Positions 8,725 to 17,860 of a stretch of DNA of 64,000 bases are shown here, in pieces (the first letter of the stretch is position 1; every line of letters begins with the position of its first letter). A program made the translations under genes and the position numbers. The stretch comes from Hyphomicrobiales bacterium. GTDB taxonomy: Bacteria; Pseudomonadota; Alphaproteobacteria; Rhizobiales; Rhizobiaceae. Where the stretch lies: NCBI GenBank assembly GCA_900471925.1, contig UCGV01000025.1, forward strand, positions 62,001 through 126,000, written 5' to 3'. The notes under the pieces were generated by a model. The model was not told the DNA's origin. It made no database searches and was given only the letters and a program-made list of their open reading frames with translations.

Positions 8725-8939
8725 GTTTCATCAACCCACGGTTCTTTGGATGTTGCGATTTAGAGCCTGAACTGCGGGAAACCGTCAACCACAACTCTTT
8801 CGTGGCGGCCAATAGTAAGGCGGCTTTTACTGGGCTGATACTTTGTTGCCTCACCCATTAGAAGTATATTGCCCTACCACCCCACCACCAAAAGGGTGAG
8901 GCGGCGCCTTCTTGTCACCCGCCTCATTCCACGTCCCCT

Positions 8940-10766
8940 ATGAATCTCGCGAAATCCGCGCATAGTGATGCCACGGCCATATCTGTCCCCGCAGGAGCAA
9001 TCACCGCCGTGGATCGAAAGCTCGCAGCCATCCTTTCAGCCGATGTTGCCGGTTTCAGCCGTCTGACGGCGCTGGACGAGGAAGGCACGGTTCGTGCCCT
9101 CAATATCTGCCTCAGCCTGATCGGCGAAATCATTCACAGTCATGATGGCCGCATCTTCGGCACGGCGGGCGATGGTTTCGTCGCCGAGTTTGCCAGTGCG
9201 GTCGAGGCCGTGCGCTGCGCGGTCGCGATCCAGCACAGGCTGGTGGAAGATCAGGAGCGCAACGCGCCCAAGCACCGCCTGCAGTTCCGCATCGGCGTCA
9301 ATCTCGGCGATGTCATCATCTCCGGCGACGACCTGCTCGGCGATGGCGTCAATATTGCTGCGCGGCTGCAGGAAATGGCGCCGGCGGCGGGCATCTGCAT
9401 CTCGGGTTCGGTGCGCGAACACCTCTATGGCAAGGTGCCCTATGCGGTCACGGGTCTCGGCGAGCAAGCGCTGAAGAACATACCCCGGCCGATCGCTGTC
9501 TTCCGCGTCGACTGGCGGGAAGAGGCGCCAGTGCCGGCCAGTGCCGCGCCCTCGCCCGCACCCCGCTTCGGCCGCGACCAGCCCTCGCTCGTCGTCATGC
9601 CCTTCGATAATCTGAGCGGACCGGCTGACGAATATTTCGTCGATGGCGTGGTGGAGGAAATCACCTCCGCCCTTTCCCGCGTGCGCGAATTCTTCGTCAT
9701 CGCCCGCCAGTCCGCCTTCACCTACAAGGGCCGCTTCGTCGATGTGCGCGCTGTCGGCAGCGAACTCGGCGTCGACTATGTGGTTCAGGGTACGGTGCGG
9801 CGCGGCGGGCAACGCCTGCGCATCTCCGTGCAGCTGGTCGATGCCGAGACGCGCACGCAGTTCTGGTCCGAGCGTTATGACGGTGCGGCCGAGGATATAT
9901 TCGAGCTGCAGGACAGGATCGCCGCCCATGTGGCCGGCGCCATCCATCCAGCCATCCAGAGTGCGGAAACCGAGCTTTCCAGCTGCAAGCCGCCAAACAG
10001 CCTGCGCGCCTACGATCTCGTCATGCGCGCCCTTCCCCATCTCTGGGGGCAGAGCAAGCCGGTGAACGAGCGGGCGATCCCGCTGCTGCAGGATGCGATC
10101 GCCATCGACCCCGCCTATGGCCGGGCGCATGCCTTTCTCGCCTGGTGCTACGGCCAGCGCCTCGGCTATATCTGGAGCGAGGAGCCGGAGCGCGATCTGG
10201 AACGCTGTCTCAGCGCCGTCGAGGCCGCGATCGGCTCCATCGACGACGACCCGACGGCGCTGACCGCTGTCGGCGGCGCGCTCAGCCATTGCGGCGATCA
10301 GGAGCGCGCGGCCGCCTATCTGGAAAGGGCCTTGGCGCTCGATCCGAACAATGCCTGGGCATGGGCGCGCTACGGCTGGGTGGCAAGCTACAAGGGCGAG
10401 ACCGGCGCCACCGAGCGCTTCGAACGGGCGCTGACGCTGAGCCCGGCAGACCCGCTCGCCTTCAACATGCGCATGGGCATGGCCCTCTCGCTCGCCATGG
10501 CCGGCGATCCCGCCAAGGCGGTGGCGATTGCCCGCGAGGTCGTGCACAAACACCCCGATGTCACCTGGTGTTACCGCATGATGACCGCCTGGGCGGCAAT
10601 GGCGGGCGACCTGGAGACGGCGCGCTGGGCGGCCGGCCGGCTGATGGCGACCGAGCCGGACTTTACGATCGAGCGCTACCTGACGCGGCCGGTGTTTCGC
10701 GGCGAGCCGCAATGGGCAAGGAAGACCGTCGAGGCGCTGCGGCTGGTGGGCCTGCCGGAGCGCTGA
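8940..10766 (+). CDS. class III adenylate/guanylate cyclase with TolB-like and TPR regions
   Basis: The 608-residue protein has a class III nucleotide cyclase catalytic domain (about 25-190) with KLAAILSADVAGFSRL (first metal-binding Asp), GDGFVAEF and RIGVNLGDV. A middle segment (about 215-335; VVMPFDNLSG, GVDYVVQGTVRRGGQRL) matches the FlgO/TolB-like region often linked to such cyclases, and TPR-type repeats (about 360-600; ALALDPNNAWAWARYG) follow. It should make cAMP from ATP in the cytoplasm, with the TPR part as sensor or partner platform. Rhizobia carry many paralogues of this architecture. The input signal is unknown. Confidence 0.88.
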   Translation: MNLAKSAHSDATAISVPAGAITAVDRKLAAILSADVAGFSRLTALDEEGTVRALNICLSLIGEIIHSHDGRIFGTAGDGFVAEFASAVEAVRCAVAIQHRLVEDQERNAPKHRLQFRIGVNLGDVIISGDDLLGDGVNIAARLQEMAPAAGICISGSVREHLYGKVPYAVTGLGEQALKNIPRPIAVFRVDWREEAPVPASAAPSPAPRFGRDQPSLVVMPFDNLSGPADEYFVDGVVEEITSALSRVREFFVIARQSAFTYKGRFVDVRAVGSELGVDYVVQGTVRRGGQRLRISVQLVDAETRTQFWSERYDGAAEDIFELQDRIAAHVAGAIHPAIQSAETELSSCKPPNSLRAYDLVMRALPHLWGQSKPVNERAIPLLQDAIAIDPAYGRAHAFLAWCYGQRLGYIWSEEPERDLERCLSAVEAAIGSIDDDPTALTAVGGALSHCGDQERAAAYLERALALDPNNAWAWARYGWVASYKGETGATERFERALTLSPADPLAFNMRMGMALSLAMAGDPAKAVAIAREVVHKHPDVTWCYRMMTAWAAMAGDLETARWAAGRLMATEPDFTIERYLTRPVFRGEPQWARKTVEALRLVGLPER

Positions 10767-11134
10767 TGGCGGCCGCGTCCCACCGCAAAGACACGATGTC
10801 ACACGCCCAAAAGGATGCCCTCTACCACCTTCGGCCTAGTTGCAATCCTCAGTCGCGCGCTTAATCTACCGACAGTTTACTTGCGGACCTACGCGCGACG
10901 AGAACCCCCTGAATTCGTTTGCGAACGATTTCAGATCGCGTGCGCATTGCCGTGGAACATTGAGATAAGGCCAGGAACACGCCTCCGACACCGGCAGGCG
11001 TGATGTCCTCAGCCTATGCAATTAAAAGACTGCCAGGCGGGCAGCAATTTCATTTCAGGGTGTGGACCGGCGAGGTGGGCAGCGCGCTCACCCGCACCGC
11101 ACATGTTTGTTGTCATTGAGTAAGGATTGGTACG
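10767..11134. other. intergenic, nothing recognised
   Basis: There is no supported gene, terminator or repeat in this stretch. A ribosome site (taaggat) for the next gene lies at its right end. Confidence 0.35.
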
Positions 11135-12073
11135 ATGGGTAAGCGATTGATTATAGGCTTGATGGCAGTACTTGCCTTCTACGTCCTCGGCGGCATGAGT
11201 GCGAAACACGAGATCTTTCCCTGGCCGCAGCTTTCATCCCTGAAACATGACATCGTCGGCACCGAACCTCCGCCACCAAGCCGCTACAGCTTCGACGACA
11301 AACATCGCCTGATCGCCGACGAGAGCAAGACATCGGTATCATGCCCGATGCAGACGGATCGCACCGCCGTCCTGCTGGTTCTCGGGCAATCGAACGCGGC
11401 CAATGAGGGCGGCCAGCGGCATCGATCGGCCTATGGCGCAAACGTCGTCAACGCCTTCGACGGCCGCTGCTTCATAGCCGCCTCCCCCCTGCTCGGCTCC
11501 ACCGACGCCAGGGGCGAATATTGGACGTCGCTTGGAAATTCCCTCATCGCATCAGGCAGATACGACAATGTCGTCATCGCGCCGGCCGCCTATTCCGGCT
11601 CTGACGTGGCACGCTGGGCCAAGGGTGGCGATCTCAACGCAGAGCTGGTCGATACCGTCGACAAGCTGCACAAGTCGGGATATCGCCCGACAAGCGTTCT
11701 CTGGGTGCAGGGAGAGGCCGACCTCGTCAAGGGCACCAGCACCGAAGACTATGAACAGCGGTTTCTCTCGATGGTCGACACGCTTCGCACCGGCGGCGTC
11801 AACGCGCCCGTCTATATCTCGACCGCCACGAAATGCCTCGAGCCGAGCAATGGCGGCTTCAAGGTGCACATACCCGACAACCCGATCGTTCACGCCCAGC
11901 GCGCCCTGCCCAAGAGCGGCAACGGCATCCACGACGGCGTCAATTCAGATGCGCTCCTGACCGAAGACGACCGCTATGACGACTGCCACTTCGGCAGCTC
12001 TGGCGCCGACAAGGCTGCCAAGGCATGGGCGGGCATCCTGCTCGACGACCGCCATCTGGAAGCGTCCAAGTAA
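11135..12073 (+). CDS. membrane-anchored SGNH/SASA-type carbohydrate esterase
   Basis: A 312-residue protein with an N-terminal signal anchor (LIIGLMAVLAFYVLGG) and an SGNH hydrolase fold of the sialate O-acetylesterase (SASA) type. The blocks seen are LVLGQSNAANEG (catalytic Ser in block I), VLWVQGEADLVKG (block III) and DDCHFG (Asp-x-x-His of block V). It probably removes acetyl groups from an envelope or extracellular glycan in the periplasm. It stands alone between two signalling genes; a long hairpin follows at 12096. The substrate is not deducible. Confidence 0.8.
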   Translation: MGKRLIIGLMAVLAFYVLGGMSAKHEIFPWPQLSSLKHDIVGTEPPPPSRYSFDDKHRLIADESKTSVSCPMQTDRTAVLLVLGQSNAANEGGQRHRSAYGANVVNAFDGRCFIAASPLLGSTDARGEYWTSLGNSLIASGRYDNVVIAPAAYSGSDVARWAKGGDLNAELVDTVDKLHKSGYRPTSVLWVQGEADLVKGTSTEDYEQRFLSMVDTLRTGGVNAPVYISTATKCLEPSNGGFKVHIPDNPIVHAQRALPKSGNGIHDGVNSDALLTEDDRYDDCHFGSSGADKAAKAWAGILLDDRHLEASK

Positions 12074-12095
12074 GCCGCAATACCGGGATACCTGC

Positions 12096-12133
12096 CTGCA
12101 GCCCGCACGGACACCATGCCTCGCGGGCTGCAG
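12096..12133 (+). terminator. 11-bp hairpin after the esterase gene
   Basis: The arms ctgcagcccgc and gcgggctgcag pair perfectly around a 16-base loop, 23 bases after the stop codon. No T-run follows, so it is either a factor-dependent terminator or an mRNA-stabilising hairpin. Confidence 0.35.
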
Positions 12134-12510
12134 CGCGTACCGTTCCAGGCCGCGAGAACGGATTTCGGCCTGTACAGCCAATGGTTGGTAGCGGAATACC
12201 TACTCCTAATTTCGTGAAGAATGGCGGCGTCATACATTGTGATTAACGGTATGAGGACGTGAATTACTCCGCCGCAGCAACGCGCCCAAACGCCATTCCG
12301 CGACCTTGGCAGCCGCTAGCCCGGCGCTACGAGCGCCCACGCATTTAAGGAATCGCAATGCCTTTGTGGCAGCCTGGTCATGTTGCACAAATCCGTGCGG
12401 CGGCTTGCGATAACGACATGCGAAAACAATGGCCTGAAACGGGTGGCCGACCAGCGGTATCAGATATACGCGGCACGCACCCTGGCGTCAGGTAATGTGA
12501 AGGTGACAGG
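12134..12510. other. intergenic, nothing recognised
   Basis: Beyond the hairpin at its left end I see only the ribosome site (aaggtgac) of the diguanylate cyclase gene. No gene is supported. Confidence 0.35.
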
Positions 12511-13404
12511 TTGTTTACCCAGCAGCAATTGACGTCCATTCTCTCCTCGCTTCCCGACCCCGCCTTCATCCTCACGCGCAGCGGCCGTTATGCCGCGGTC
12601 TTCGGCGGCAAGGATCTGAGGCACTATCATGATGGCAGCGGCCTTGTCGGGCGCACCATGTCCGACATGCTGAAGCAGGAAAAGGCCGACTGGTTTGCCG
12701 CCGAGATCGAAAAGGCGCTGGCAAGCGGCGTGCTCCATATCGTCGAATACGAACTCAGCGGCAGCGACGTGAAGGGATCAGGCGATGGCCCCGCCTATTC
12801 CATCTGGTTCGAAGGCCGCGTTCAGGCGCTGAACTTCAAGGTGGAGGGCGAGGATGCCGTCGTCTGGGTCGCGAGCAACATCACCGAAAAGAACGATGTC
12901 CAGCACAGGCTGCTCCAGCTCAGCGAAACGGATGCGCTGACGGGACTCTATAACAGGCGCAAGCTGATCGAAACGCTCGATCACCGCCTCTCGATCTTCG
13001 AGCGCGAGAAGTTTCAGACCTCGGTGCTGGTCTTCGATCTCGATCATTTCAAGCGGCTGAACGACGAGATGGGCCATCACGCCGGCGACACCGCGCTCAT
13101 GGAAATCGCCCGCCTGTGCCGCCAGCACCTGCGCCAGGACGATGTGGTCGCCCGCTTCGGCGGCGACGAATTCGTGGTCGTGATGCCCGGCACCCATCGC
13201 GACGACGCGCTGGAGATCGCCGAGCGGCTGCGCGAACGCGTGCCTGTCATCCTCCGCGAAAACCTGCGCTATGAATCGACCATCAGCGGCGGCGTGACGG
13301 AATTCGGCCCGCCGGATCGCTCATCGGGCGATGTGCTGAAACGGGCGGATGAAGGGCTGTATCTCTCCAAACGCGCCGGTAGAAACCGGGTGTCTGCGCT
13401 ATAG
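12511..13404 (+). CDS. PAS-GGDEF diguanylate cyclase
   Basis: This is a 297-residue protein with a PAS-like sensor region (about 8-128) and a GGDEF domain (about 135-297) that makes cyclic di-GMP from two GTP. The catalytic GGDEF sits at residues 217-221. The product-inhibition site RxxD (RQDD, 208-211) lies exactly five residues before it, so feedback inhibition is expected. The entry helix DALTGLYNRR is canonical. It starts with TTG at 12511 behind aaggtgacagg. No membrane segment is seen, so the enzyme is cytosolic. Confidence 0.9.
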   Translation: MFTQQQLTSILSSLPDPAFILTRSGRYAAVFGGKDLRHYHDGSGLVGRTMSDMLKQEKADWFAAEIEKALASGVLHIVEYELSGSDVKGSGDGPAYSIWFEGRVQALNFKVEGEDAVVWVASNITEKNDVQHRLLQLSETDALTGLYNRRKLIETLDHRLSIFEREKFQTSVLVFDLDHFKRLNDEMGHHAGDTALMEIARLCRQHLRQDDVVARFGGDEFVVVMPGTHRDDALEIAERLRERVPVILRENLRYESTISGGVTEFGPPDRSSGDVLKRADEGLYLSKRAGRNRVSAL

Positions 13405-13443
13405 GGCAACAATCCCCAGGCGCAGGACCGCAGGCTTTGTCAT

Positions 13444-13489
13444 GCAACAGCCATTTGTAGGACCTTCAAGCCCCCAAATGGCGTGTTGC
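13444..13489. repeat. long imperfect inverted repeat
   Basis: GCAACA-GCCATTTG pairs with CAAATGGC-g-TGTTGC: 14 pairs with one bulged base and a 17-base loop. It lies between the diguanylate cyclase and the small membrane protein gene and may end the former transcript or regulate the latter. It marks the left edge of the defence-like group. Confidence 0.4.
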
Positions 13490-13563
13490 GGATTCCTGCC
13501 TTAACAGTGATGATCCGAACTGCAGCCGGTCTTACGCGTGCGCATGCCCTAGGCGAGGTGAAA

Positions 13564-13983
13564 ATGGATCCGAACGAAGCAAATCGCGAAATGAGGCTGC
13601 GCTATCTGGAAATGCTGCAGGGGCAGATTACCAGATTCGCCGGTTACAGCGCCGCAAACAAGAATTATTGCCTCACCGTGATCATGGCCCTGACGGGATT
13701 GGCTTTCACGCTGAAAAACCATGACCTGTTTCTCGTTGCGGCCATTTCCACGATCGCTTTTGCCTTGCTGGATACCAAATACCTGCAAATTGAACGGGCC
13801 TACAGAACGCTATTCGACACCGTCCGTGCCGAGGATTGGTCCACGAAACCGTCCTTCAACCTGGATACAAGCGGCATCAAGGATCATTATCTCAGCGTTG
13901 TTTTTTTCAGCTGGTCGATCATCGGCTTCTATATCCCGGTCGCCGCATCCATATTCATTTGCTATCGCATTCTGCAACCTTAA
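13564..13983 (+). CDS. small multi-pass membrane protein next to TIR gene
   Basis: This 139-residue protein starts at an ATG with gcgaggtgaaa upstream (an earlier in-frame Met at 13483 has no ribosome site). The N-terminal helix (YLEMLQGQITRFAGYSAAN) is followed by two close hydrophobic helices (about 45-62 and 66-78), an amphipathic DTKYLQIERAYRTLFDTVR segment and a last hairpin helix (about 115-137). This arrangement resembles small membrane proteins found beside nucleotide-signal and TIR defence genes (the S-2TM/SLATT-like group), but the similarity is by eye. Its stop lies 11 bases from the convergent TIR gene's stop. A pore-forming effector role is inference. Confidence 0.6.
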   Translation: MDPNEANREMRLRYLEMLQGQITRFAGYSAANKNYCLTVIMALTGLAFTLKNHDLFLVAAISTIAFALLDTKYLQIERAYRTLFDTVRAEDWSTKPSFNLDTSGIKDHYLSVVFFSWSIIGFYIPVAASIFICYRILQP

Positions 13984-13994
13984 ATATTCCAGCT

Positions 13995-14891
13995 TTAAAA
14001 TATGTACTCGTCCACCACTATAATGACAGAAAGTACAACAAACATGATCGCGAAAAGAATCAGCACGGGATACATGTAATAGAGGGTGCTTTTTTCACTT
14101 TTCGCTTTCGCTTCCGCCACTATTTTTTCCGGCGCGCTCCAGTCGAAATCAGAGGTAGGATTAAAGTCGTCCTTGAACCTGAGAGAATACTTGTTTCTCA
14201 ACTTATGCAGGTCGCGTCGTCTTTCCACGACGGTTTGCTTTTTCTCCGCCAATTCGATGTTCTGGTTGTTGAGGCTCCTTTGAAGCATGTCGTTCGTTGG
14301 ATAATGTGACGACGACGACGATTTGCTGAAATCCCTCATGATCAACTGAAATTCGAGCCCGTTTTCGATGTTCCAGGCTTCTTGCCGTGCTGCCGACATC
14401 TCGGCTTCCCACACAGCTTTTGCCGCTTCCACGAGAATTGCTCTTTCGACCGCCCGTTGTTTCTGGACGATGACATCCACCAGCGCCTGGCTGCCGGTCC
14501 GCCAGTTCATTTCACCGTCAAGCGAGATAAAATGAATATCCGACAAATGCAGTCCGGACCTATCGTCGAGCAAAATCGGAGGGATATTGCATCCGTCAAG
14601 CCTTACGGGCAGCAGCCACATCCTATCGGATCGAGTTTTGTTGGCGCGGATCGACGCGGCGTAGGCCACCTCCTTCGCCATGGTTGAATCGGGCGCAAAA
14701 CTCGAACTGAAGCACGGTACAAAATAATCGGAGGCTTCGATGGCACTAACTATCTTCGAGCTCCAATGCTCCCCCACCGATAGCTTGTCCTGATCCCACC
14801 AGATTGAAACACCCCTTTCTTCAAGGATCGATTTCAATGCAAGTATTCGTTGAAGATCATCTCGACGATAAGAAATGAAGACGTCGCCCAT
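13995..14891 (-). CDS. TIR domain protein with coiled coil and C-terminal membrane anchor
   Basis: The 298-residue protein opens with a TIR domain (about 2-150; DVFISYRRDD, GVSIWWDQDKLSVGEHW, MAKEVAYA). Bacterial TIR domains usually hydrolyse NAD+ or make signalling nucleotides; Glu74 in MAKEVAYA is the likely catalytic Glu. A charged helical stretch follows (about 150-265), then a strongly hydrophobic C-terminal helix (about 270-295), so the TIR domain is tethered to the inner membrane from the cytosolic side. A ribosome site aaaggggag precedes the ATG. A RelB-like gene lies 126 bases upstream on the same strand and a small membrane protein gene converges on it. An anti-phage effector role is inferred. 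Confidence 0.8.
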   Translation of the reverse strand: MGDVFISYRRDDLQRILALKSILEERGVSIWWDQDKLSVGEHWSSKIVSAIEASDYFVPCFSSSFAPDSTMAKEVAYAASIRANKTRSDRMWLLPVRLDGCNIPPILLDDRSGLHLSDIHFISLDGEMNWRTGSQALVDVIVQKQRAVERAILVEAAKAVWEAEMSAARQEAWNIENGLEFQLIMRDFSKSSSSSHYPTNDMLQRSLNNQNIELAEKKQTVVERRRDLHKLRNKYSLRFKDDFNPTSDFDWSAPEKIVAEAKAKSEKSTLYYMYPVLILFAIMFVVLSVIIVVDEYIF

Positions 14892-15017
14892 CCAGCTCCC
14901 CTTTGCGACAGACTGGCGGGTAAACTACATTCAATCGAAGAACTGCATAAGCCGACAATGCAACTTTACTGAAATACTTTCATCATAGCCGTGCCGCGGA
15001 GCGCGCCCAAACCAGCT

Positions 15018-15326
15018 TCATTCGCCACGCACCTCAGCCTTGCGAAGAGCCGCCGCGCGCCGCTCGCGAAATCGCGCTTCGGCATCATCGTCATCGATAT
15101 CAGGGCGCCTATCCTCCAGCGCCTCTAAAACCTTTTCCCTGAACCAGGTATCGTAAGCTGCGCTGTGACTGACGAGTTCCAGCGGTATTGCGCCTTCATT
15201 CGCCGTGCGCGTTAAGAAAATCCGCACAGCATCCGATACCGTCAGACCCATGCTTTCCAGAGCCGTCGTGGCGCGTTCTTTGATATCTGCGTCTATTCGC
15301 GTCTGGACCGGCGCATTGGGAGCCAT
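15018..15326 (-). CDS. RelB/DinJ-type antitoxin without adjacent toxin
   Basis: The 102-residue protein has the ribbon-helix-helix N-terminus of RelB/DinJ antitoxins (VQTRIDADIKERATTALESM, then LTVSDAVRIFLTRTANEGAIP). The C-terminal tail is charged (DDDDAEARFRERRAAALRKAE) and longer than usual. The ATG at 15326 has cgaaggagag upstream. RelE/YafQ toxins normally follow directly, but the next gene on this strand, 126 bases away, is the TIR gene. It is either an orphan antitoxin or a repressor for that gene (inference). Confidence 0.8.
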   Translation of the reverse strand: MAPNAPVQTRIDADIKERATTALESMGLTVSDAVRIFLTRTANEGAIPLELVSHSAAYDTWFREKVLEALEDRRPDIDDDDAEARFRERRAAALRKAEVRGE

Positions 15327-15499
15327 GATTCTCTCCTTCGCAATCGATGTAATGCGCATGCATGCCATACCGCGAAGCTGTCGCCTATGCGACGTTGCAA
15401 AAGTCAGTAAAAACAATTTTTGATTTAATTTAGAATCTTGCGGCACCACCAAAAACAGGCATCCTTTGAATCCATCACGATCGGCTGGAGGAAACGACA

Positions 15500-15880
15500 A
15501 TGACTGATCAGCAAGGATGCAACCCGTTCGATGGCCCTCAAATGCAAGGCGTGCATTATGAGCGGGCAGATATGTCAGGCGCCAATTTCGATGGCGTACA
15601 TCTCGCAGACGCGCGATTTTACGCAGTTTTGACGAAGGCAAAATTCATCGACACCAATTTATGCGAAGCGGATTTTGACGATGTCAACCTTGCAGGCGCG
15701 CGCTTTAACATCGTAAATCTGTCTGGAGCCACCGTCACGAATGCAAACCTGTCGCGATTGACCATAAGCGGTGTCACATTGGCGGATGCGGAAATCAGAG
15801 ATGCCGATTTGACCGGGATGCGGATCAACGGAGTTCTCGTCACCGATCTATTAGCCGCCTATGAACAGGCGAAAAGTTGA
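15500..15880 (+). CDS. pentapeptide-repeat protein
   Basis: The 126-residue protein consists mainly of A(D/N)LXX-type repeats (about residues 20-110: ADMSG, ANFDG, ADFDD, VNLAG, ANLSR, ADLTG), which fold into a right-handed quadrilateral beta helix. About 18 repeats are visible, followed by a short helical tail (VTDLLAAYEQAKS). Family members include DNA-mimicking gyrase protectors as well as proteins of unknown role; no signal peptide is present, so this one is cytosolic. A ribosome site ctggaggaaacga precedes the ATG. It lies at the right edge of the TIR/RelB group. Confidence 0.8.
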   Translation: MTDQQGCNPFDGPQMQGVHYERADMSGANFDGVHLADARFYAVLTKAKFIDTNLCEADFDDVNLAGARFNIVNLSGATVTNANLSRLTISGVTLADAEIRDADLTGMRINGVLVTDLLAAYEQAKS

Positions 15881-15921
15881 AGGTCAGCTGTTAGTTCGGC
15901 GATGAGCAAAGCTCAAAAATG

Positions 15922-16944
15922 TCATGGCGCCGAACGCGCCTGCTTCGGAGACAACCCATATTGCGCCTTGAATGCCCGGCTGAACGCCGCCTCGGAATCA
16001 TAGCCGACATGGCGGGCGATATCGCCGATGCGCATGTTCGATTTGCGCAACAGGTCCGACGCCACAGTCAGCCGCCAGCCGTGGACATAGCGCAGAGGCG
16101 GCTCGCCGACGGCAGCCAGGAAGACTTCTGCGAAGCGGGAACGCGACATGCCCGCAATCGAAGCGAGATCGCCGACGGACCAGGGCCGGCTGGGGTTTCG
16201 ATGCACCGCGGAGAGCGCCCTGGAGACCCGCGCATCTGCCAATGCGCCGATCCAGCCCTGTCTGCCGCCCTGAGATTTCGACCAGCTGCGGATCGACCGG
16301 ATGACAAGGATATCGATGACGCGGGAGATCATCAGCGCCGCTCCCGGCTCCTGCGCCTCCTTTTCATAGACCAGGAACTGGGCGACGTCGCGGATGAGAA
16401 CGGCGGATTGATCGATCTCTTTCTCGATATGGATATAATTCGGCAGCAGGCTGAGCGCCGGGTGCAGGCAGCCGCTGTTTTCAAACTGGAACGTCGCGCT
16501 CAAGGTCTTCGTGGTGACCGGGCCGGCACCATCGCGGAGCACGTCCTGCTTCACGCCCGATCCATCGACTGGAAATTCATGCCCGCTCTGCTGCCAGCCC
16601 CTGCCGGGGCAAGCGAGCGCATAGCGGATCGGATGCGGCAGCACGAAGACATCCCCCTTGGATAATCTCAGCGGCGGCTCGTCTTCGATATAGATATCGA
16701 TCGCGCCTTCCTGGACGACGTGGATACAGGCCGAACTCGGCTGAAAAACAATATTGAAGCCATCGCCGCATTCCGTCGTGAAGACCCGCTCACCGCGCAA
16801 CTGCACGAAACGCAGAATATCCGACAACAGGTCTGTCGGCGCCTGATTATCGGACGCTGGAGCAAGAACTCCGGTGTTGCTGTCATGGGGTGCCAAGGCG
16901 ATTTCCTCTAGTTTCAATCGCACGCGATTCGACAGAATTGCCAT
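15922..16944 (-). CDS. AraC family regulator with cupin sensor domain
   Basis: This 340-residue regulator carries an N-terminal AraC-type cupin sensor (about 35-215; TTECGDGFNIVF, LSKGDVFVLPHPIRYAL) and a C-terminal double helix-turn-helix domain (about 240-335; WSVGDLASIAGMSRSRFAEVF and MRIGDIARHVGYDSEAAFSRAF). I start at the ATG at 16944, because the upstream extension overlaps the divergent promoter and reads as antisense of the hydrolase. It is divergent from the alpha/beta hydrolase at 17065 and probably controls it; this pairing is common in proteobacteria. Confidence 0.88.
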   Translation of the reverse strand: MAILSNRVRLKLEEIALAPHDSNTGVLAPASDNQAPTDLLSDILRFVQLRGERVFTTECGDGFNIVFQPSSACIHVVQEGAIDIYIEDEPPLRLSKGDVFVLPHPIRYALACPGRGWQQSGHEFPVDGSGVKQDVLRDGAGPVTTKTLSATFQFENSGCLHPALSLLPNYIHIEKEIDQSAVLIRDVAQFLVYEKEAQEPGAALMISRVIDILVIRSIRSWSKSQGGRQGWIGALADARVSRALSAVHRNPSRPWSVGDLASIAGMSRSRFAEVFLAAVGEPPLRYVHGWRLTVASDLLRKSNMRIGDIARHVGYDSEAAFSRAFKAQYGLSPKQARSAP

Positions 16945-17064
16945 CGATTTCAATAGCTTATGCTGATGCAATCGAGTTGGCAATCGACCTTGACACAGCG
17001 ATCGCGAAATTGCCCAAACCTCGTTTCCGTCCTGGAAGCGTGCATTGATCGAGGAGAAATGGAA

Positions 17065-17835
17065 ATGCGTACTCTCATCATGACGGCTGCCGCCACCCTG
17101 CTTGCCGGCACTGCCTTTGCCGCGTCTGCCAATGCAGCCGGAGTCCCCAAGGGGGCGGCACACAATATCGTCCTCGTTCATGGCGCTTTCGTCGATCAGA
17201 CCAGCTGGAAGCCTGTTGCCGATATTCTCACCGCCAAGGGCTACAAGGTCACGCTGGTCGAAAACCCGCTCACCTCTCTCGCCGCCGACGTTGCCGCGAC
17301 CAAGAAGGCGCTGGCAGCGCAGGATGGCCCGACCGTCCTCGTCGGCCACTCCTGGGGCGGCGTCGTCATTACCGAAGCCGGCAACGATCCCAAGGTAAAG
17401 TCGCTGGTCTTCGTCTCGGCATTCGCCCCTGATGTCGGCGAATCCTTGGCTTCACTCGCAAAGTCCGGGCCTGCGACTGATGGCGCAAAGTCCATCCATC
17501 CTGACGACAAGGGCAATCTCTACCTGGATCAGAAGACCTTCCCCGAATATGTCGCCGCCGACCTGCCGCTGAAAATTGCCGAGCATCTTGCCGCCAACCA
17601 GCTGCCCCTGAACCACACGGCCTTCGAAGCGCCTGTCGATACCGCAGCCTGGCACGACAAGCCGAACTATTTCGTCATCAGCACCAAGGACCGCGTCAAT
17701 GCGCCGGAAGCGCAGAAGATGATGGCGGCGCGCATCAAGGCCAAGGTCACCGAAGTCCCCGGCAGCCATGCCTCACTGGTCGTCTTCGCCAAGGAGGTCG
17801 CGGCGGTGATCGAGGAAGCGGCGCTCGCCAAGTGA
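17065..17835 (+). CDS. secreted alpha/beta hydrolase
   Basis: The 256-residue alpha/beta-hydrolase has a clear signal peptide (RTLIMTAAATLLAGTAFA with cleavage near the ASANAAG stretch). The nucleophile elbow is GHSWGG, the oxyanion region HGAFVDQTSW follows strand 3, and SHASLVVFAKE near the C-terminus carries the catalytic His. It looks like the salicylate-esterase/EstC-like group and should hydrolyse an ester or amide in the periplasm. The ATG at 17065 has gaggag at correct spacing; the ATG six bases upstream is too close. It is divergent from its likely AraC regulator and is followed by a strong terminator. Confidence 0.85.
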   Translation: MRTLIMTAAATLLAGTAFAASANAAGVPKGAAHNIVLVHGAFVDQTSWKPVADILTAKGYKVTLVENPLTSLAADVAATKKALAAQDGPTVLVGHSWGGVVITEAGNDPKVKSLVFVSAFAPDVGESLASLAKSGPATDGAKSIHPDDKGNLYLDQKTFPEYVAADLPLKIAEHLAANQLPLNHTAFEAPVDTAAWHDKPNYFVISTKDRVNAPEAQKMMAARIKAKVTEVPGSHASLVVFAKEVAAVIEEAALAK

Positions 17836-17860
17836 TCTTCGCCTGACACTATGACATGAG

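Noticed and set aside
9036..10802. Long minus-strand frame opposite the cyclase gene
   Set aside because: It is the antisense of a well-recognised cyclase-TPR gene; the translation lacks any domain and reflects GC-rich codon bias.
8940..14891. A Pycsar-like system made of the cyclase and the TIR protein
   Set aside because: The cyclase is a CHD-TPR type 4-6 kb away with unrelated genes between; Pycsar cyclases are small and adjacent to their effector.
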